DNA of 64,000 nucleotides from Chitinophaga qingshengii (lineage in GTDB: Bacteria; Bacteroidota; Bacteroidia; Chitinophagales; Chitinophagaceae): positions 1,860,001 to 1,924,000 of the forward strand of contig NZ_JACVFC010000001.1 of assembly GCF_014529935.1 (NCBI RefSeq). Reading direction: 5' to 3'. Positions 42,672-52,810 of this stretch are shown here, piece after piece. The translations under genes were made by a program, and so were the position numbers. Each line of letters starts with the position of its first letter. Position 1 is the stretch's first letter. Under the pieces are notes generated by a model. The model was not told the origin of the DNA and made no database searches. It worked only from the letters and a program-made list of their open reading frames with translations.

Positions 42672-44675
42672 ATGAAAATCCCCCCGCTGATTTCTATTGT
42701 ATTACTATGCCTGTTATGCTGGTCACACACTTCAGCCAACAGCAAATCTGCTCTCCCTGCCGACACTACGGTTGCCGCCCTGATCAGTGCGGCAGAATGG
42801 GATGTACTTTTTCCACACCGTTTTAATCCGGATGATCGTACCGGCGCCGGTACCCTGCCCACCAGTGCGGCTAAGGACTTCTATTCCTACGCCAATTTCG
42901 TGGAAGCAGTAAGGCGTATGTCCAACGTGAAAGTGCTGCTGGAAAGGCGCTGCGGCACTGATTATTACCGGATCACCCGTACCGACAAAACCACGGGCGT
43001 GTCTACCGTGATCAGAACAGATCCGGGTTTTAATGATCCTACCTGGAACGGGCTCGCCATTATTACCCAGGTACTGGACTATGGCACCTTTGTGGCAGAA
43101 GGCGATATCAACGCCCGTAAAAGGGAGCTGGTAGCCTTTCTGGCCAACATATCCCAGGAAACAACCGGCGGATGGCCTACCGCACCAGGCGGGCAATACG
43201 CCTGGGGATTGTATTTCCGGGAAGAACAAGGTTATGAAGGCACCAACAACATCGGGTACCGGGATGAGACCAACACCATTTATCCGCCTGCCCCGGGTAA
43301 GTCATATCATGGCCGGGGTCCTATCCAGCTCAGCTACAACTACAACTACGGTCAGGCCAGTGAGCTGATATTCGGCGACAAAAACATCCTGCTCGCCAAT
43401 CCCGAAAAGGTGATACAAGATGGCGCCATTGCCTTTGAAACCGGTATCTGGTTCTGGATGGCGCCGCAGTACCCCAAACCATCCTGCCATGATGTAATGA
43501 TTCCCGGTAAATGGACACCCACACCGGCACAACAAACCGCCGGTATGAAACCCGGTTTTGGCGCTACCATCAACATCATCAATGGTGGTCTCGAATGCGG
43601 CAGCGGACAAGAGAATACCAAAGCGCAGAGCCGCATCGCGCACTATCAGCGTTATGCTACTATCAAACAGGTAAGCCTGGAACTCAATGGCGGTAACAAC
43701 ACCGCCAACTGCGGATGTGCCAGCATGCCCCGGTTCACCGTTGACAACGGTGAATGTGCCAGCCTTACATCCATTCGTTTCGTACAACCCGCCAATGGCA
43801 TCCTTTCCACCACGTCGTTAGGACCGGTTACCCTGGCCGTTACCAAAAATGATCCCCGTCGTGAGATCAGTAAAGTCCAGATTATTGTCAACGGCCAGTT
43901 GTTCAATGATTCGATCATACAATGGACGCCGCCGGCCTATAATAAATACACTGCCACGGCAAAGGGTATACGAAATGGACTGGATACCGTTGCTACCACC
44001 ATCAGTTTTGCCGTTTGGAACAGCAATACTTTTGAAGGATGCGCCAATCTTCCGCAGTGGCAGGCTTCCCAGAACTATACCACCGCAGGAAATATTGTGC
44101 TGTATAACAACAATATCTATCGCAATAAATGGTGGGCCGGCAGTGCCAGCGTACCCGGAGCCAGCGACACCTGGGAACTGCTGGGCGCGTGCACCGGCGG
44201 GCCCCGGACAGATACCGGCTGCAGCGGCATTGCAGCATGGTTATCTTCCAAAGCCTATTCGGCCAACGACCAGGCGGTGTATAAAAACAAAATCTATAAA
44301 GCCAACTGGTGGACACAAAACAATCCGCCGGACCAGAACAGCGGAGCCGGGCAGCCCTGGACCTATATACGGGACTGCGGCGGCGCAGCAGCTATCAGTC
44401 AGGCTGCAAGCCCTGCGGCTACCGTGTATCCCAATCCGGTTACCAGCAATGTGCTGAACGTGAAATTCTCCGCACCGGCAGGAGGAAAATTTTATCTCTC
44501 TATTCTTAACAGTACCACCTTACAACCAGTGCAACAGGTACCGTATGCCTCCGCGCATGACGGCTACCATACCGTACAACTGGATGTAAGCCGTCTCCCT
44601 GCCGGCGTTTGGATACTGCAGATCAGTGGCGATGGCAACAACCGGAACAGCGCTGTTACCTTTATAAAAAATTAA
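42672..44675 (+). CDS. Secreted GH19 chitinase with two chitin-binding modules and T9SS tail
   Basis: 667 aa. Signal peptide (~1-22). The GH19 domain (~30-335) has the catalytic Glu region NISQETTGGW (E163), the second acid region YFREEQGY (E184/E185) and YHGRGPIQLSYNYNYG. A linker domain (~345-450) precedes two CBM5/12-type modules, each with a WW pair: CANLPQWQAS...NKWWAGS and CSGIAAWLSS...ANWWTQN. The C-terminal ~80 residues are a type IX secretion sorting domain (VYPNPVTSN ... ending VTFIKN). It should be secreted across the outer membrane and degrade chitin. Confidence 0.93.
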   Translation: MKIPPLISIVLLCLLCWSHTSANSKSALPADTTVAALISAAEWDVLFPHRFNPDDRTGAGTLPTSAAKDFYSYANFVEAVRRMSNVKVLLERRCGTDYYRITRTDKTTGVSTVIRTDPGFNDPTWNGLAIITQVLDYGTFVAEGDINARKRELVAFLANISQETTGGWPTAPGGQYAWGLYFREEQGYEGTNNIGYRDETNTIYPPAPGKSYHGRGPIQLSYNYNYGQASELIFGDKNILLANPEKVIQDGAIAFETGIWFWMAPQYPKPSCHDVMIPGKWTPTPAQQTAGMKPGFGATINIINGGLECGSGQENTKAQSRIAHYQRYATIKQVSLELNGGNNTANCGCASMPRFTVDNGECASLTSIRFVQPANGILSTTSLGPVTLAVTKNDPRREISKVQIIVNGQLFNDSIIQWTPPAYNKYTATAKGIRNGLDTVATTISFAVWNSNTFEGCANLPQWQASQNYTTAGNIVLYNNNIYRNKWWAGSASVPGASDTWELLGACTGGPRTDTGCSGIAAWLSSKAYSANDQAVYKNKIYKANWWTQNNPPDQNSGAGQPWTYIRDCGGAAAISQAASPAATVYPNPVTSNVLNVKFSAPAGGKFYLSILNSTTLQPVQQVPYASAHDGYHTVQLDVSRLPAGVWILQISGDGNNRNSAVTFIKN

Positions 44676-44689
44676 ACCCCTTTAATTCT

Positions 44690-44733
44690 CCGGCAGTCCT
44701 GCATCCCATTGGTATGCAAGGCTGCCGGCTTTT
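44690..44733 (+). terminator. Terminator after the chitinase gene
   Basis: CCGGCAG (44690-44696) pairs with CTGCCGG (44722-44728), with further internal pairing (TGCAT/ATGCA), followed by CTTTTC. Confidence 0.75.
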
Positions 44734-44809
44734 CTTGCAACATCAGAAAATTTAGTATTTTACAAACGCATCTTTATAACGGTTGTAAGAAGAAATTTTG
44801 TTAAACGAT

Positions 44810-45127
44810 ATGGATATCATCAACCCGGAAAATCAGTTCAAGAAGGCTTTACGTCTTTTAGATATTGGAAGAACAGAAGAAGCATCCGGTATCCTGCACG
44901 ACATCATTACCCATATTGACCAGGAGCAGCATCCATTGCTCTTTATCCGGGCGAGCTGCGCTTTGGGGGAACTATTGTTTATCAACGGCGAAACAGCAGC
45001 AGCCCGAAAACACCTGCTCAACGTTATGCATACACTGCCGGATGATGACATAGCGGATTATGAAAAGTCTGTTGCAACGGACATACTCCATCAGATAGCA
45101 GACCGGGATAGCCGGGACCACATATAA
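44810..45127 (+). CDS. Small helical, TPR-like protein, unknown function
   Basis: 105 aa from the ATG at 44810 (MDIINPENQFKKALRLLDIG); the TTG 12 nt earlier is rejected. It has no signal peptide. The sequence reads as helical hairpins with TPR-like spacing (ALRLLDIGRTEEASGILHDI, SCALGELLFINGETAAARKHLL). It is acidic and probably cytosolic. It stands alone between the chitinase terminator and the cobalamin riboswitch, with no evident functional link to either. Confidence 0.65.
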   Translation: MDIINPENQFKKALRLLDIGRTEEASGILHDIITHIDQEQHPLLFIRASCALGELLFINGETAAARKHLLNVMHTLPDDDIADYEKSVATDILHQIADRDSRDHI

Positions 45128-45199
45128 CATTCCCATATATATCTACAGCCTGCCTCTTCGTTTAGGCCTTTTCAATTAATTGTTGTACTTTCACGCCGC

Positions 45200-45385
45200 A
45201 TTAGGTTTTTAACATAACATTCACAATGTTAAAATTAATAGGGAATCAGGTGCAAATCCTGAGCAGACCCGCTACTGTAAGTTCTATTAACACACTTTGA
45301 CATTCTGCTAGCCACTGTTTTTAGTGAATAAAAATGGGAAGGCCGTCAACAGTGAGAACAAGCCAGGAGACCTGCCAATGCAGAT
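45200..45385 (+). ncRNA. Cobalamin (vitamin B12) riboswitch
   Basis: The conserved core reads in order: GGGAATCAGGTGCAAATCC, then GCAGACCCGCTACTGTAA, GCCACTG, GGGAAGG, and the B12 box AGCCAGGAGACCTGCC at 45361-45376. It lies about 110 nt upstream of the BtuB-like gene. It should repress expression of the operon when B12 is plentiful. The exact ends are approximate. Confidence 0.93.
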
Positions 45386-45494
45386 AAATTTTAAAGCTTT
45401 CGAGGATGAGGCTTTGAATACAACTTGCACTGATTTATTTCGGGGTCTTTCGTTGTCGTATGTCATCCGTTAGTCGGACGAACTCAATTATTAT

Positions 45495-47564
45495 ATGTCA
45501 AACGCAGTAAGAACGTTATTGATAACGTTTTTAGCATTTATCTGTACCCACCTGTACGGACAACATCATCATCGTGACTCCATCCGCGTGGATACCGGAG
45601 CTGTAAAGACTTTGCGGGGTGTTACCATTTCAGCATCCGGATATAAGGAAGTGATCCCCGCGCAAAAACTCTCAGGCGAAGCCTTAAAGAGTTTAAACAG
45701 CTTTTCTGTAGCAGACGCTATACGATACTTCGCAGGCGTACAGGTAAAAGATTACGGCGGTATAGGCGGTTTAAAAACCGTGGATATGCGTAGCATGGGC
45801 ACCAACCATATGGGGGTATTCTACGACGGCATACAGCTCGGCAACGCCCAAAACGGACAGATAGACCTTGGAAAGTTTTCGATGGACAACATCGAATCTA
45901 TTTCTTTGTATAATGGCCAGAAAAGCGATATTTTTCAGCCTGCCAAAGACTATGGATCATCCGGCAGTATTTATCTGCGGAGCAGAAAACCCGTCTTCGA
46001 TTCAACCAAAACTACCAACTTCAAAGGCGTTTTCAAAACAGGATCTTTCGACTTAATCAACCCCTCTGTATTAGTAGAGCAAAAGTTGACGGAAGATATC
46101 AACTTCTCTATCAGCAGTGAATACATCCGGTCATCCGGCCGTTATCCTTTTCGCTACAAAAGAATATACCATGATACAAAAGAGCTTGCCTGGGATACCA
46201 CTGCCGTCCGACAAAACGGAGATATCAACGCACAACGGATCGAAAGCGGCCTGTATGGCAACTTGAATCGGGGCATGTGGAACGCCAAAGCCTACTTCTA
46301 TAATTCAGAAAGAGGCATACCCGGCGCCATCGTCAACAACGTCTGGAAAAACGCACAAAGGCAGTGGGACAGGAACTTCTTCCTGCAAGGCTCTTTGCAA
46401 AAAAATATTATCAAAGGGTACGATATACAAGTCAACGCGAAATTCGCCAACGACTATATGCGTTACCTGAACCCTGATACTACTTTAATGCATATCGATA
46501 ACAACTTCCATCAACAGGAATGGTATGGATCTATCGCCAACAAGTACAGTGTATCGAAAAAGATTGATATCAATTTATCCACCGACTTCCAGTACAATAC
46601 CTTACGCTCCAACATGGAAGGCTTTGTGTTTCCCAGAAGGTTTACTTCCCTGGTAGCATTGGCCGGGGCAGCAGAACTGGGGAAACTGAAACTACAGGCC
46701 AGCATTTTAGGGACGTTTGTCAACGAGCGGATCACCATGGGAAATACTTCCATTGGCGACTCCGTGATAGCTGCATCTCCTAAAAGGGAGGTTACCCCGG
46801 CGGTCTTCCTCTCCTACAAACCTTTCCCCCAGGCGGACCTTAACATCAGAGCCTTTTACAAGAACATTTTCCGGATGCCTACCTTTAATGACCTGTACTA
46901 CACAGATATTGGTAATGCCGCACTGGAACCGGAATACACGCATCAATACAACCTGGGTTTCGTGTATCGCAAAACCCTTGCTGGTACCGCATTACGTGAG
47001 TGGCAACTACAATCCGATTTTTATTTTAACCAGGTCACCAATAAAATAGTGGCCGTTCCCAAAGGCAGTGGTATGTATCGCTGGATGATGATGAACCTGG
47101 GCACTGTGGAGATAAAAGGTGTGGATGTAATCTCCGATTGGGCATTTGCGCTGCCGGAAAATATATCCCTGAATATAAGGGCTACCTACACCTATCAGTT
47201 GGCGCAGGATTTCACCAAACGATTAAATCCCACCCTGCAAAAACTCACCTATGGCGGTCAGATCCCCTATATTCCCTGGCATAGCGGTTCGCTTATTTCA
47301 AGCATACAATATCAGTCATGGCGCCTGAATTATAGTTTCATTTACGTTGGCGAACGTTATCATAATTCCGCCAATATACCCGCAAACTATGAACAGCCAT
47401 GGTATACCAGTGATCTGTCGGCCTCAAAAAACTTTCAGTTTAAACGATACCGTTTCAGGATCGCCGGAGAGCTGAATAACGTATTGAACCAGGATTATGA
47501 AGTGGTATTGAACTACCCGATGCCTAAACGAAATTATAAACTCATTTTATCCGTTGAGCTATGA
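45495..47564 (+). CDS. btuB: TonB-dependent B12 receptor (BtuB-like)
   Basis: 689 aa. Signal peptide (1-23, ending LYGQ). A TonB-box-like segment LRGVTISASG precedes the plug (SVADAIRYFAGVQVKDYGGI, MRSMGTNHMGVFYDG, DNIESISLYNGQ). The rest is a 22-strand-type barrel with the FRMPTFNDLYYTDIGNAALE motif common to cobalamin and siderophore receptors, ending in a strand YKLILSVEL. The riboswitch directly upstream makes corrinoid the likely substrate. It overlaps the next gene by 4 nt (ATGA). Confidence 0.88.
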   Translation: MSNAVRTLLITFLAFICTHLYGQHHHRDSIRVDTGAVKTLRGVTISASGYKEVIPAQKLSGEALKSLNSFSVADAIRYFAGVQVKDYGGIGGLKTVDMRSMGTNHMGVFYDGIQLGNAQNGQIDLGKFSMDNIESISLYNGQKSDIFQPAKDYGSSGSIYLRSRKPVFDSTKTTNFKGVFKTGSFDLINPSVLVEQKLTEDINFSISSEYIRSSGRYPFRYKRIYHDTKELAWDTTAVRQNGDINAQRIESGLYGNLNRGMWNAKAYFYNSERGIPGAIVNNVWKNAQRQWDRNFFLQGSLQKNIIKGYDIQVNAKFANDYMRYLNPDTTLMHIDNNFHQQEWYGSIANKYSVSKKIDINLSTDFQYNTLRSNMEGFVFPRRFTSLVALAGAAELGKLKLQASILGTFVNERITMGNTSIGDSVIAASPKREVTPAVFLSYKPFPQADLNIRAFYKNIFRMPTFNDLYYTDIGNAALEPEYTHQYNLGFVYRKTLAGTALREWQLQSDFYFNQVTNKIVAVPKGSGMYRWMMMNLGTVEIKGVDVISDWAFALPENISLNIRATYTYQLAQDFTKRLNPTLQKLTYGGQIPYIPWHSGSLISSIQYQSWRLNYSFIYVGERYHNSANIPANYEQPWYTSDLSASKNFQFKRYRFRIAGELNNVLNQDYEVVLNYPMPKRNYKLILSVEL

Positions 47565-48721
47565 GAAAACACTCCTTATGCTTCATCGCATTGTTGTCTC
47601 TCTTCGTTGCCATGTCGGCCTGCAGGAAGGATGTAGAAGTATTTCCGGGTGATGATATTACCGTTGACACGGCATCTAAAAATACCTTCACGGGATTCTA
47701 CCTTCTTAACGAAGGCAATATGGGCAGTAACAAAAGTACGCTGGACTACTTCGACTATGCGACCGGTGTATATAAAAGAAACATCTATGCTGCTATCAAT
47801 CCAACAGTACCCAAACAATTGGGCGATGTAGGGAACGATATCGCCATTTATGGCAACAAGTTATACGCGGTGATCAACGCCTCCAACAAGGTAGAAGTGA
47901 TGGATGCCAAAACAGCGCGCAGGATCGGACAAATTCAAATCCCCAACTGTCGTTATATTAAGTTCTATAACGGATACGCCTATATCACTTCTTACGCCGG
48001 CCCCATTCAAATTAATCCCAATTATACACAGAAAGGTTATGTAGCCAAGGTGGATACTGCCACTCTCGCTGTAGTGGACCAGTGTATTGTTGGTTTCCAG
48101 CCTGACTGCCTCGAAATTACCGGCGGTAAAATTTATGTCGCTAACTCAGGTGGTTACATGGGTGCAGGAAATACGGCCAATTATGAGCGGACGGTTTCCG
48201 TTATTGATCTGGCAACGTTTAAAGAAGATAAACGGATCGACGTAGCGTATAACCTCCATCATATTCTGGCTGATAAACGCGGCGATCTATGGGTTACTTC
48301 CAGGGGTGATTACAAGTCACTCCCGTCCCGGCTTTATTTTATAGACAAAACCACCCAACGGGTAACGGATACCGTGTCTATCGCCGTCAGCAACTACTAC
48401 CTGGACGGAGACTCGCTCTACATATACAGCACAGAGTGGAGTAAAATAACACAATCCAATACCATTACCTATGGTATTGTAGATACCCGCACGCATCAGG
48501 TGGTCAGCCGCGCTTTTATCACCGACGGCACCAATAAAGAAATAGAAATCCCTTATGGTATCATGGTAAATCCTATCACCAAAGACATCTATGTAACAGA
48601 CGCCGGGAACTATGTAACGCCCGGTATGTTGTACTGTTTTTCGAAAGAAGGGAAAAAGAAATGGAGTGTTGTTACCGGGGATATACCGGCCCACTTTGCC
48701 TTATTACCTAATCGCCCATAA
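47561..48721 (+). CDS. Surface beta-propeller lipoprotein (DUF5074, BtuG-like)
   Basis: 386 aa. Lipoprotein signal with the lipobox MSACRKD (Cys21). The mature part is a YncE-like seven-bladed propeller: each blade gives short strands (FYLLNEGNMGSNKSTLDYFD, IYGNKLYAVINASNKVEVMD, AYITSYAG, KIYVANSGGYMGAG, TKDIYVTDAGNY). In Bacteroides, propeller lipoproteins called BtuG bind B12 tightly on the cell surface and hand it to BtuB. Here the gene is coupled to btuB by a 4-nt overlap, which supports the same role. Confidence 0.82.
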   Translation: MRKHSLCFIALLSLFVAMSACRKDVEVFPGDDITVDTASKNTFTGFYLLNEGNMGSNKSTLDYFDYATGVYKRNIYAAINPTVPKQLGDVGNDIAIYGNKLYAVINASNKVEVMDAKTARRIGQIQIPNCRYIKFYNGYAYITSYAGPIQINPNYTQKGYVAKVDTATLAVVDQCIVGFQPDCLEITGGKIYVANSGGYMGAGNTANYERTVSVIDLATFKEDKRIDVAYNLHHILADKRGDLWVTSRGDYKSLPSRLYFIDKTTQRVTDTVSIAVSNYYLDGDSLYIYSTEWSKITQSNTITYGIVDTRTHQVVSRAFITDGTNKEIEIPYGIMVNPITKDIYVTDAGNYVTPGMLYCFSKEGKKKWSVVTGDIPAHFALLPNRP

Positions 48722-48739
48722 AAATCAACCACCCGATAC

Positions 48740-50203
48740 ATGAAAAAAATTTACTTCCTGAAACTAATAGCAGCCGCTCTTTTACTGGCAGCGGCCTGTA
48801 AAAAAGAACAATACAATGCGCCGGATATTTCCGGCACCAAAGCAGATACTATCATACTGAACCTCGGCGACAAAATGGTGCTGGCGCCCAATATCACGAA
48901 CCTGAAAGGCAATGAATATGCCTGGTCGGTGAATGGCAAAGAAACCGCTACGGGCCAGGTAAACTATACATTTGAGGCTACCGCTGCCGGAAATTATGAA
49001 GTGACTTTTAAAGCCAATAATAAAGGCGGTTCAGGCGAACAGGTTTTCCGGATATTGGTAGAAAAGCAGATCACCATTGCTATTGATGAACTACCCGCTG
49101 TTCCCATGTGCCAGGTAACCGACATCACACCTGTTGTTACAGGCCCCGACCGGTTCGATTACCAATACCTGTGGACAATCGGGGATTCTGTGATTGGCAA
49201 AAAAAGAAACCTGAGCTTTATTGCGCCGCAAGCCGGTACTTACGAGCTAACGCTTCGCACTACCGCCGGAAAACAAACCACCACCGCCACCCGTAAAATA
49301 ACGGTGACGGCTGCACAGTATAACAATAACGCCTATATGGTGTTGGAATACGCGCCTTCTCCTGCTAAAAACCATAACTGGTCTGTCATCGGCTCTGCAG
49401 ACTCCTGGAAGTACGGCGCGGAATATCCCCTCACCTACAACGATTTTTTAGCCAAAGCCACCGCCCTGCGGAAAGATAGCAAGTATCCGATGCTGGTCAT
49501 CGGCTCCTGGGGTGGATCTGCTACGTTTAAATTTGATCACACGGTCGCCAATGCACCTGATAAAGCGGAGCTGGAACTGACTGCTATTTGCTCGCAGGCG
49601 GATGCTCCTACTGTATATGTCGCCTATGACCGCAACAAAAATGGTAAAGCTGACGCCGATGAATGGTATGAAATTAAAAATGATGATACAGGACTGGGAG
49701 TGATACCTAATTATGAAATGACTTTTACCTACTTAAAAACTGATAAAGACGAGAAGAGAATATACACCTCCTTTAGCTGGAAAGACAACCAAACCCAGTC
49801 TGCACAGGGCGAAGTATTAACCAATAAAACGTTCAGCAGTTCCATGACCAGCAGCGGCGCGTTCTCCACCAGAGGCTTCTTCCCGGGTTTAAGCATGGTT
49901 GATATCGCTTCCAAAAATGTAGCCATACTGGATGGCTGGAAAAATTCCTTTACCCGTAAAGGAAAACGTATTACCAAAAACCTGACAGGTACACCTTCCT
50001 TCCAGCAAACGCTGAACATCGACATTGATATGGCCGTCAATGATAAAGGAGAATATGTACAACTGCCGGGAATTGATTTCGTCAAAATTCAGAAGGCCGT
50101 ATATCCTGTGGAGCTCGTCGATGGACAACGGACAGATGTCAATATGGAAGAAGGCAGGATGTTACATGTTGGCGGCATACTGGATAAAACACTCAAAAAT
50201 TAA
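48740..50203 (+). CDS. Cell-surface lipoprotein with PKD-like domains and Ca-binding-type loop
   Basis: 487 aa. Lipoprotein signal (LLLAAACKKEQ, Cys20). Two PKD/Ig-like domains come first (~40-110, NGKETATGQVNYTFEAT; ~115-195, YLWTIGDSVIGKKRNLSF). The C-terminal ~270 residues are shared with the protein at 51242: GSWGGSATFKFDHTVAN, the acidic loop AYDRNKNGKADADEWYEIK, and GIDFVKIQKAVY near the end. The D-x-N-x-N-G-x-x-D-x-D-E loop matches a calcium-binding EF-hand-like pattern. It probably binds corrinoid or stabilises the uptake complex at the surface; that role is inferred from the operon. Confidence 0.78.
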   Translation: MKKIYFLKLIAAALLLAAACKKEQYNAPDISGTKADTIILNLGDKMVLAPNITNLKGNEYAWSVNGKETATGQVNYTFEATAAGNYEVTFKANNKGGSGEQVFRILVEKQITIAIDELPAVPMCQVTDITPVVTGPDRFDYQYLWTIGDSVIGKKRNLSFIAPQAGTYELTLRTTAGKQTTTATRKITVTAAQYNNNAYMVLEYAPSPAKNHNWSVIGSADSWKYGAEYPLTYNDFLAKATALRKDSKYPMLVIGSWGGSATFKFDHTVANAPDKAELELTAICSQADAPTVYVAYDRNKNGKADADEWYEIKNDDTGLGVIPNYEMTFTYLKTDKDEKRIYTSFSWKDNQTQSAQGEVLTNKTFSSSMTSSGAFSTRGFFPGLSMVDIASKNVAILDGWKNSFTRKGKRITKNLTGTPSFQQTLNIDIDMAVNDKGEYVQLPGIDFVKIQKAVYPVELVDGQRTDVNMEEGRMLHVGGILDKTLKN

Positions 50204-50252
50204 AGAAAGCCGGGCGTTTCCCCATTTAATAATAACCTAAAAATTACGACTT

Positions 50253-51185
50253 ATGAAAAAGTCCCTTAGTAGCAAAACCCTTATAGTCGCCCTCTTCAGC
50301 CTGGCTGTCGCCACGTCCTGTTCCAAACAAAACGACCTGGTACCGGTGTCTGCACCACAGGCTGAAACCGTGAATGGTGGCGTAAAATCTACTTTAACCA
50401 CCACCAGCACGATCACTTTTGAAGGAATAGGCAGCAGCTACATGGCTGGTCCTACTTCTTATGCAGATAACGCCTACGCCGCTTACACCGGCACTAAAAT
50501 AGCGCCCTATGTACATACGCCCAGCAACCTGAGATTTGCCATCAAAGGCGCTGGTGGCTCCTCTCCTGTTAACTATTGGGATGGCGGATTTATCATTTCC
50601 AACTGGAACAATAAATCCAACACACCCGGCAAAACTGGCGATTGGTGGTATTCCTACCTCAACCAGGCCAGCGTTTACGCAGGTACTGATGGCGCCAAAA
50701 ATGGCGGCTATAATGGCAGCAGCAACTTCGCAGTGTTGTTCGGCTATGTTGACAGCTATAATTCCAGCTACGTTACCCGTCCTGTCATGAACTTCACCAG
50801 CGGCAGCGGCGTGATAGACGGCATGTATGTATGCCTTTCTTCCTATACCTATGGCGTTATCATGAACGGTAATGCTTTTGGTTCATCCGGTGTGGCTACC
50901 CCACTCAAAGATGTAGCCGGTGGAGCAGGTTACTTTAAATTACTCGCATATGGCTTTAATGGCAGCACGCCCACCAATGGCGGCGCTCCTGTGGAAATCG
51001 ATCTGGCGAGGTACAGCAACCATCTGCCTGTTGTAGCACCTTTAACCGCATGGACTTATTTCGACCTGTCAGACTTAGGCACTGTTACCCGTGTTGAATT
51101 TAACTTCGAAGGCAACGATTCCGGCGCCTACGGATTAAATACGCCCGCCTATGTGTGCATAGACAATGTGCAGGTGACGCAGTAA
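50253..51185 (+). CDS. DUF4465 surface lipoprotein (BtuH-like candidate)
   Basis: 310 aa. Lipoprotein signal with the lipobox VATSCSKQ (Cys23). The mature protein fits DUF4465: FEGIGSSYMAGPTSYADNAY near the start, WDGGFIISNWNN, then a conserved GSNFAVLFGY-like segment, a long beta-rich middle and a close with GAYGLNTPAYVCIDNVQVT. DUF4465 proteins recur in Bacteroidota corrinoid loci, and surface corrinoid-binding BtuH proteins have been described there; whether this one is a true BtuH is not shown. It is centrally placed between two mirror-image gene pairs. Confidence 0.78.
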   Translation: MKKSLSSKTLIVALFSLAVATSCSKQNDLVPVSAPQAETVNGGVKSTLTTTSTITFEGIGSSYMAGPTSYADNAYAAYTGTKIAPYVHTPSNLRFAIKGAGGSSPVNYWDGGFIISNWNNKSNTPGKTGDWWYSYLNQASVYAGTDGAKNGGYNGSSNFAVLFGYVDSYNSSYVTRPVMNFTSGSGVIDGMYVCLSSYTYGVIMNGNAFGSSGVATPLKDVAGGAGYFKLLAYGFNGSTPTNGGAPVEIDLARYSNHLPVVAPLTAWTYFDLSDLGTVTRVEFNFEGNDSGAYGLNTPAYVCIDNVQVTQ

Positions 51186-51241
51186 TGGTGTAAACCATTA
51201 CCGCGCCCGGCTTTCTTATCATTCAACAACAATTTTGCATC

Positions 51242-52759
51242 ATGAATAATCAATTCAAATTTCTCCTTTACTTCTCCTGCGCTTTATTTTTAATCAGCAG
51301 CTGTAAAAAAGAGGCGGCAGAAACCCCGGAATCTGCCCCCGCCATCACAGGGGTAGAAGCATCGTATTATGTGGCTGTCAACAACGAACTGCTGCTTAAA
51401 CCCACCATCGAAAACCGGGTAGACTCCCTGGTATGGACGGTGAATGGTCAACGAGCCGCCAATGCATTACAATATAATTTTAAGGTGAAGGATGCCGGTA
51501 CCTATAACGTTGTCATCACAGCCTACAACCGGGGCAACATCATCCAGAAAGTGATACAGATTACCGTCGCCCGGTACCTGAGCCAGCAAACCAATACCAA
51601 TACCATCTTAACGCTGGAAGCATCCGCCAAGTTTGCGGGTAAGAATGACGTAAAATGGGAAATAGTGTCAGCGCCGTCCGAGCTATACAGAATATCTGCC
51701 AACGGTGCGCCTACTGCGCTGTTTACTGCCGTTACGAAAGGTAGCTACCAGGTGAAAGTATCCTCCGGTGAGCTGATAGACACACTGCTGGTCAACGTAC
51801 AACAACCGGAAAAGAGTCAGTCTCCTTTTACGGCTAAAGTGTTTGACTACCTGCCGGCGCCCGGCCAGTTTGTAAACGAACTGCCCAAATACGAAAAAGG
51901 CGATACCTATGAAACCATATTGGCCAAAGTAAGCAAAACGATTGTGGGAGAAGAAACCAGTTTCATCACCCTGGGTGGCTGGGGAGGTTATGTGGTATTA
52001 GGCTTTGACCATACCATCACCAACGTAGCCGGCAGACGCGATTTCAGAATTGAAGGCAACGCTTTCGGCGCCAACTCCAACCCACGCCCCAACCCTCCTT
52101 TTGGCGGTAGCTGTGAGCCAGGCATTATCATGGTGGCCTACGATAAAAACAAAAACGGTAAACCCGATGAGGATGAATGGTATGAAATAAAAGGCAGCGG
52201 CAGCACTTCCCCTGAAAATGAGCCCTGGTACACCGCGGCCATTACCGCAAAAGTGGACCTGCGTACACTCCGCAACTACGAAATGACCTATCAGCGTCCT
52301 GCCAACGAAACACCAGGTACCCCCGACGGAGTGGCCAGCATCAAAAACTATATCCAGTGGACCAACAACCAGGGCGAACAAGGTTATAAAATCAAAAACA
52401 CCTTCCACTCACAAAGTTATTATCCGGCATGGGTGAAAGATGATAAGCTCACCTTCAAAGGTATCCGCCTCTCCCAAAACGGTATGGATGAAAGCGGCCA
52501 GGGCAGCTATTTCGTGTTGTACGCTTTCAACTACGGATATGCAGATAACTTCCCGAATAATGATGACCGCGCCGGCATCGATATCGACTGGGCGGTAGAT
52601 AAAAATGGTAACAAAGTAAACCTGCCAGGTATCGATTTCGTAAAAGTATACACCGGCGTAGACCAGGAAAATGGCTGGCTGGGAGAAAACTCCACCGAAG
52701 TAGGCCGCGGCCAGGACCTGCATATGTCAGGTATCAACATTGCCACTATTCAACCATAA
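51242..52759 (+). CDS. Cell-surface lipoprotein, paralogue of the protein at 48740
   Basis: 505 aa. Lipoprotein signal (ALFLISSCKKE, Cys20). A PKD-like N-terminal domain (~35-115, VWTVNGQRAANALQYNFKVK) is followed by a second Ig-like stretch. The C-terminal part mirrors the paralogue: LGGWGGYVVLGFDHTITNV, an acidic loop AYDKNKNGKPDEDEWYEIK of EF-hand-like spacing, and GIDFVKVYTGVDQENGW...LHMSGI. It is longer than its paralogue in the linker (e.g. FGANSNPRPNPPFGGSCEPG). The proposed role is surface corrinoid capture with the neighbouring propeller. Confidence 0.78.
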   Translation: MNNQFKFLLYFSCALFLISSCKKEAAETPESAPAITGVEASYYVAVNNELLLKPTIENRVDSLVWTVNGQRAANALQYNFKVKDAGTYNVVITAYNRGNIIQKVIQITVARYLSQQTNTNTILTLEASAKFAGKNDVKWEIVSAPSELYRISANGAPTALFTAVTKGSYQVKVSSGELIDTLLVNVQQPEKSQSPFTAKVFDYLPAPGQFVNELPKYEKGDTYETILAKVSKTIVGEETSFITLGGWGGYVVLGFDHTITNVAGRRDFRIEGNAFGANSNPRPNPPFGGSCEPGIIMVAYDKNKNGKPDEDEWYEIKGSGSTSPENEPWYTAAITAKVDLRTLRNYEMTYQRPANETPGTPDGVASIKNYIQWTNNQGEQGYKIKNTFHSQSYYPAWVKDDKLTFKGIRLSQNGMDESGQGSYFVLYAFNYGYADNFPNNDDRAGIDIDWAVDKNGNKVNLPGIDFVKVYTGVDQENGWLGENSTEVGRGQDLHMSGINIATIQP

Positions 52760-52810
52760 TAAAAACCAGTAACCATAATAGAGAGAAAATTCAATCAGTA
52801 TTTAGTTTTT

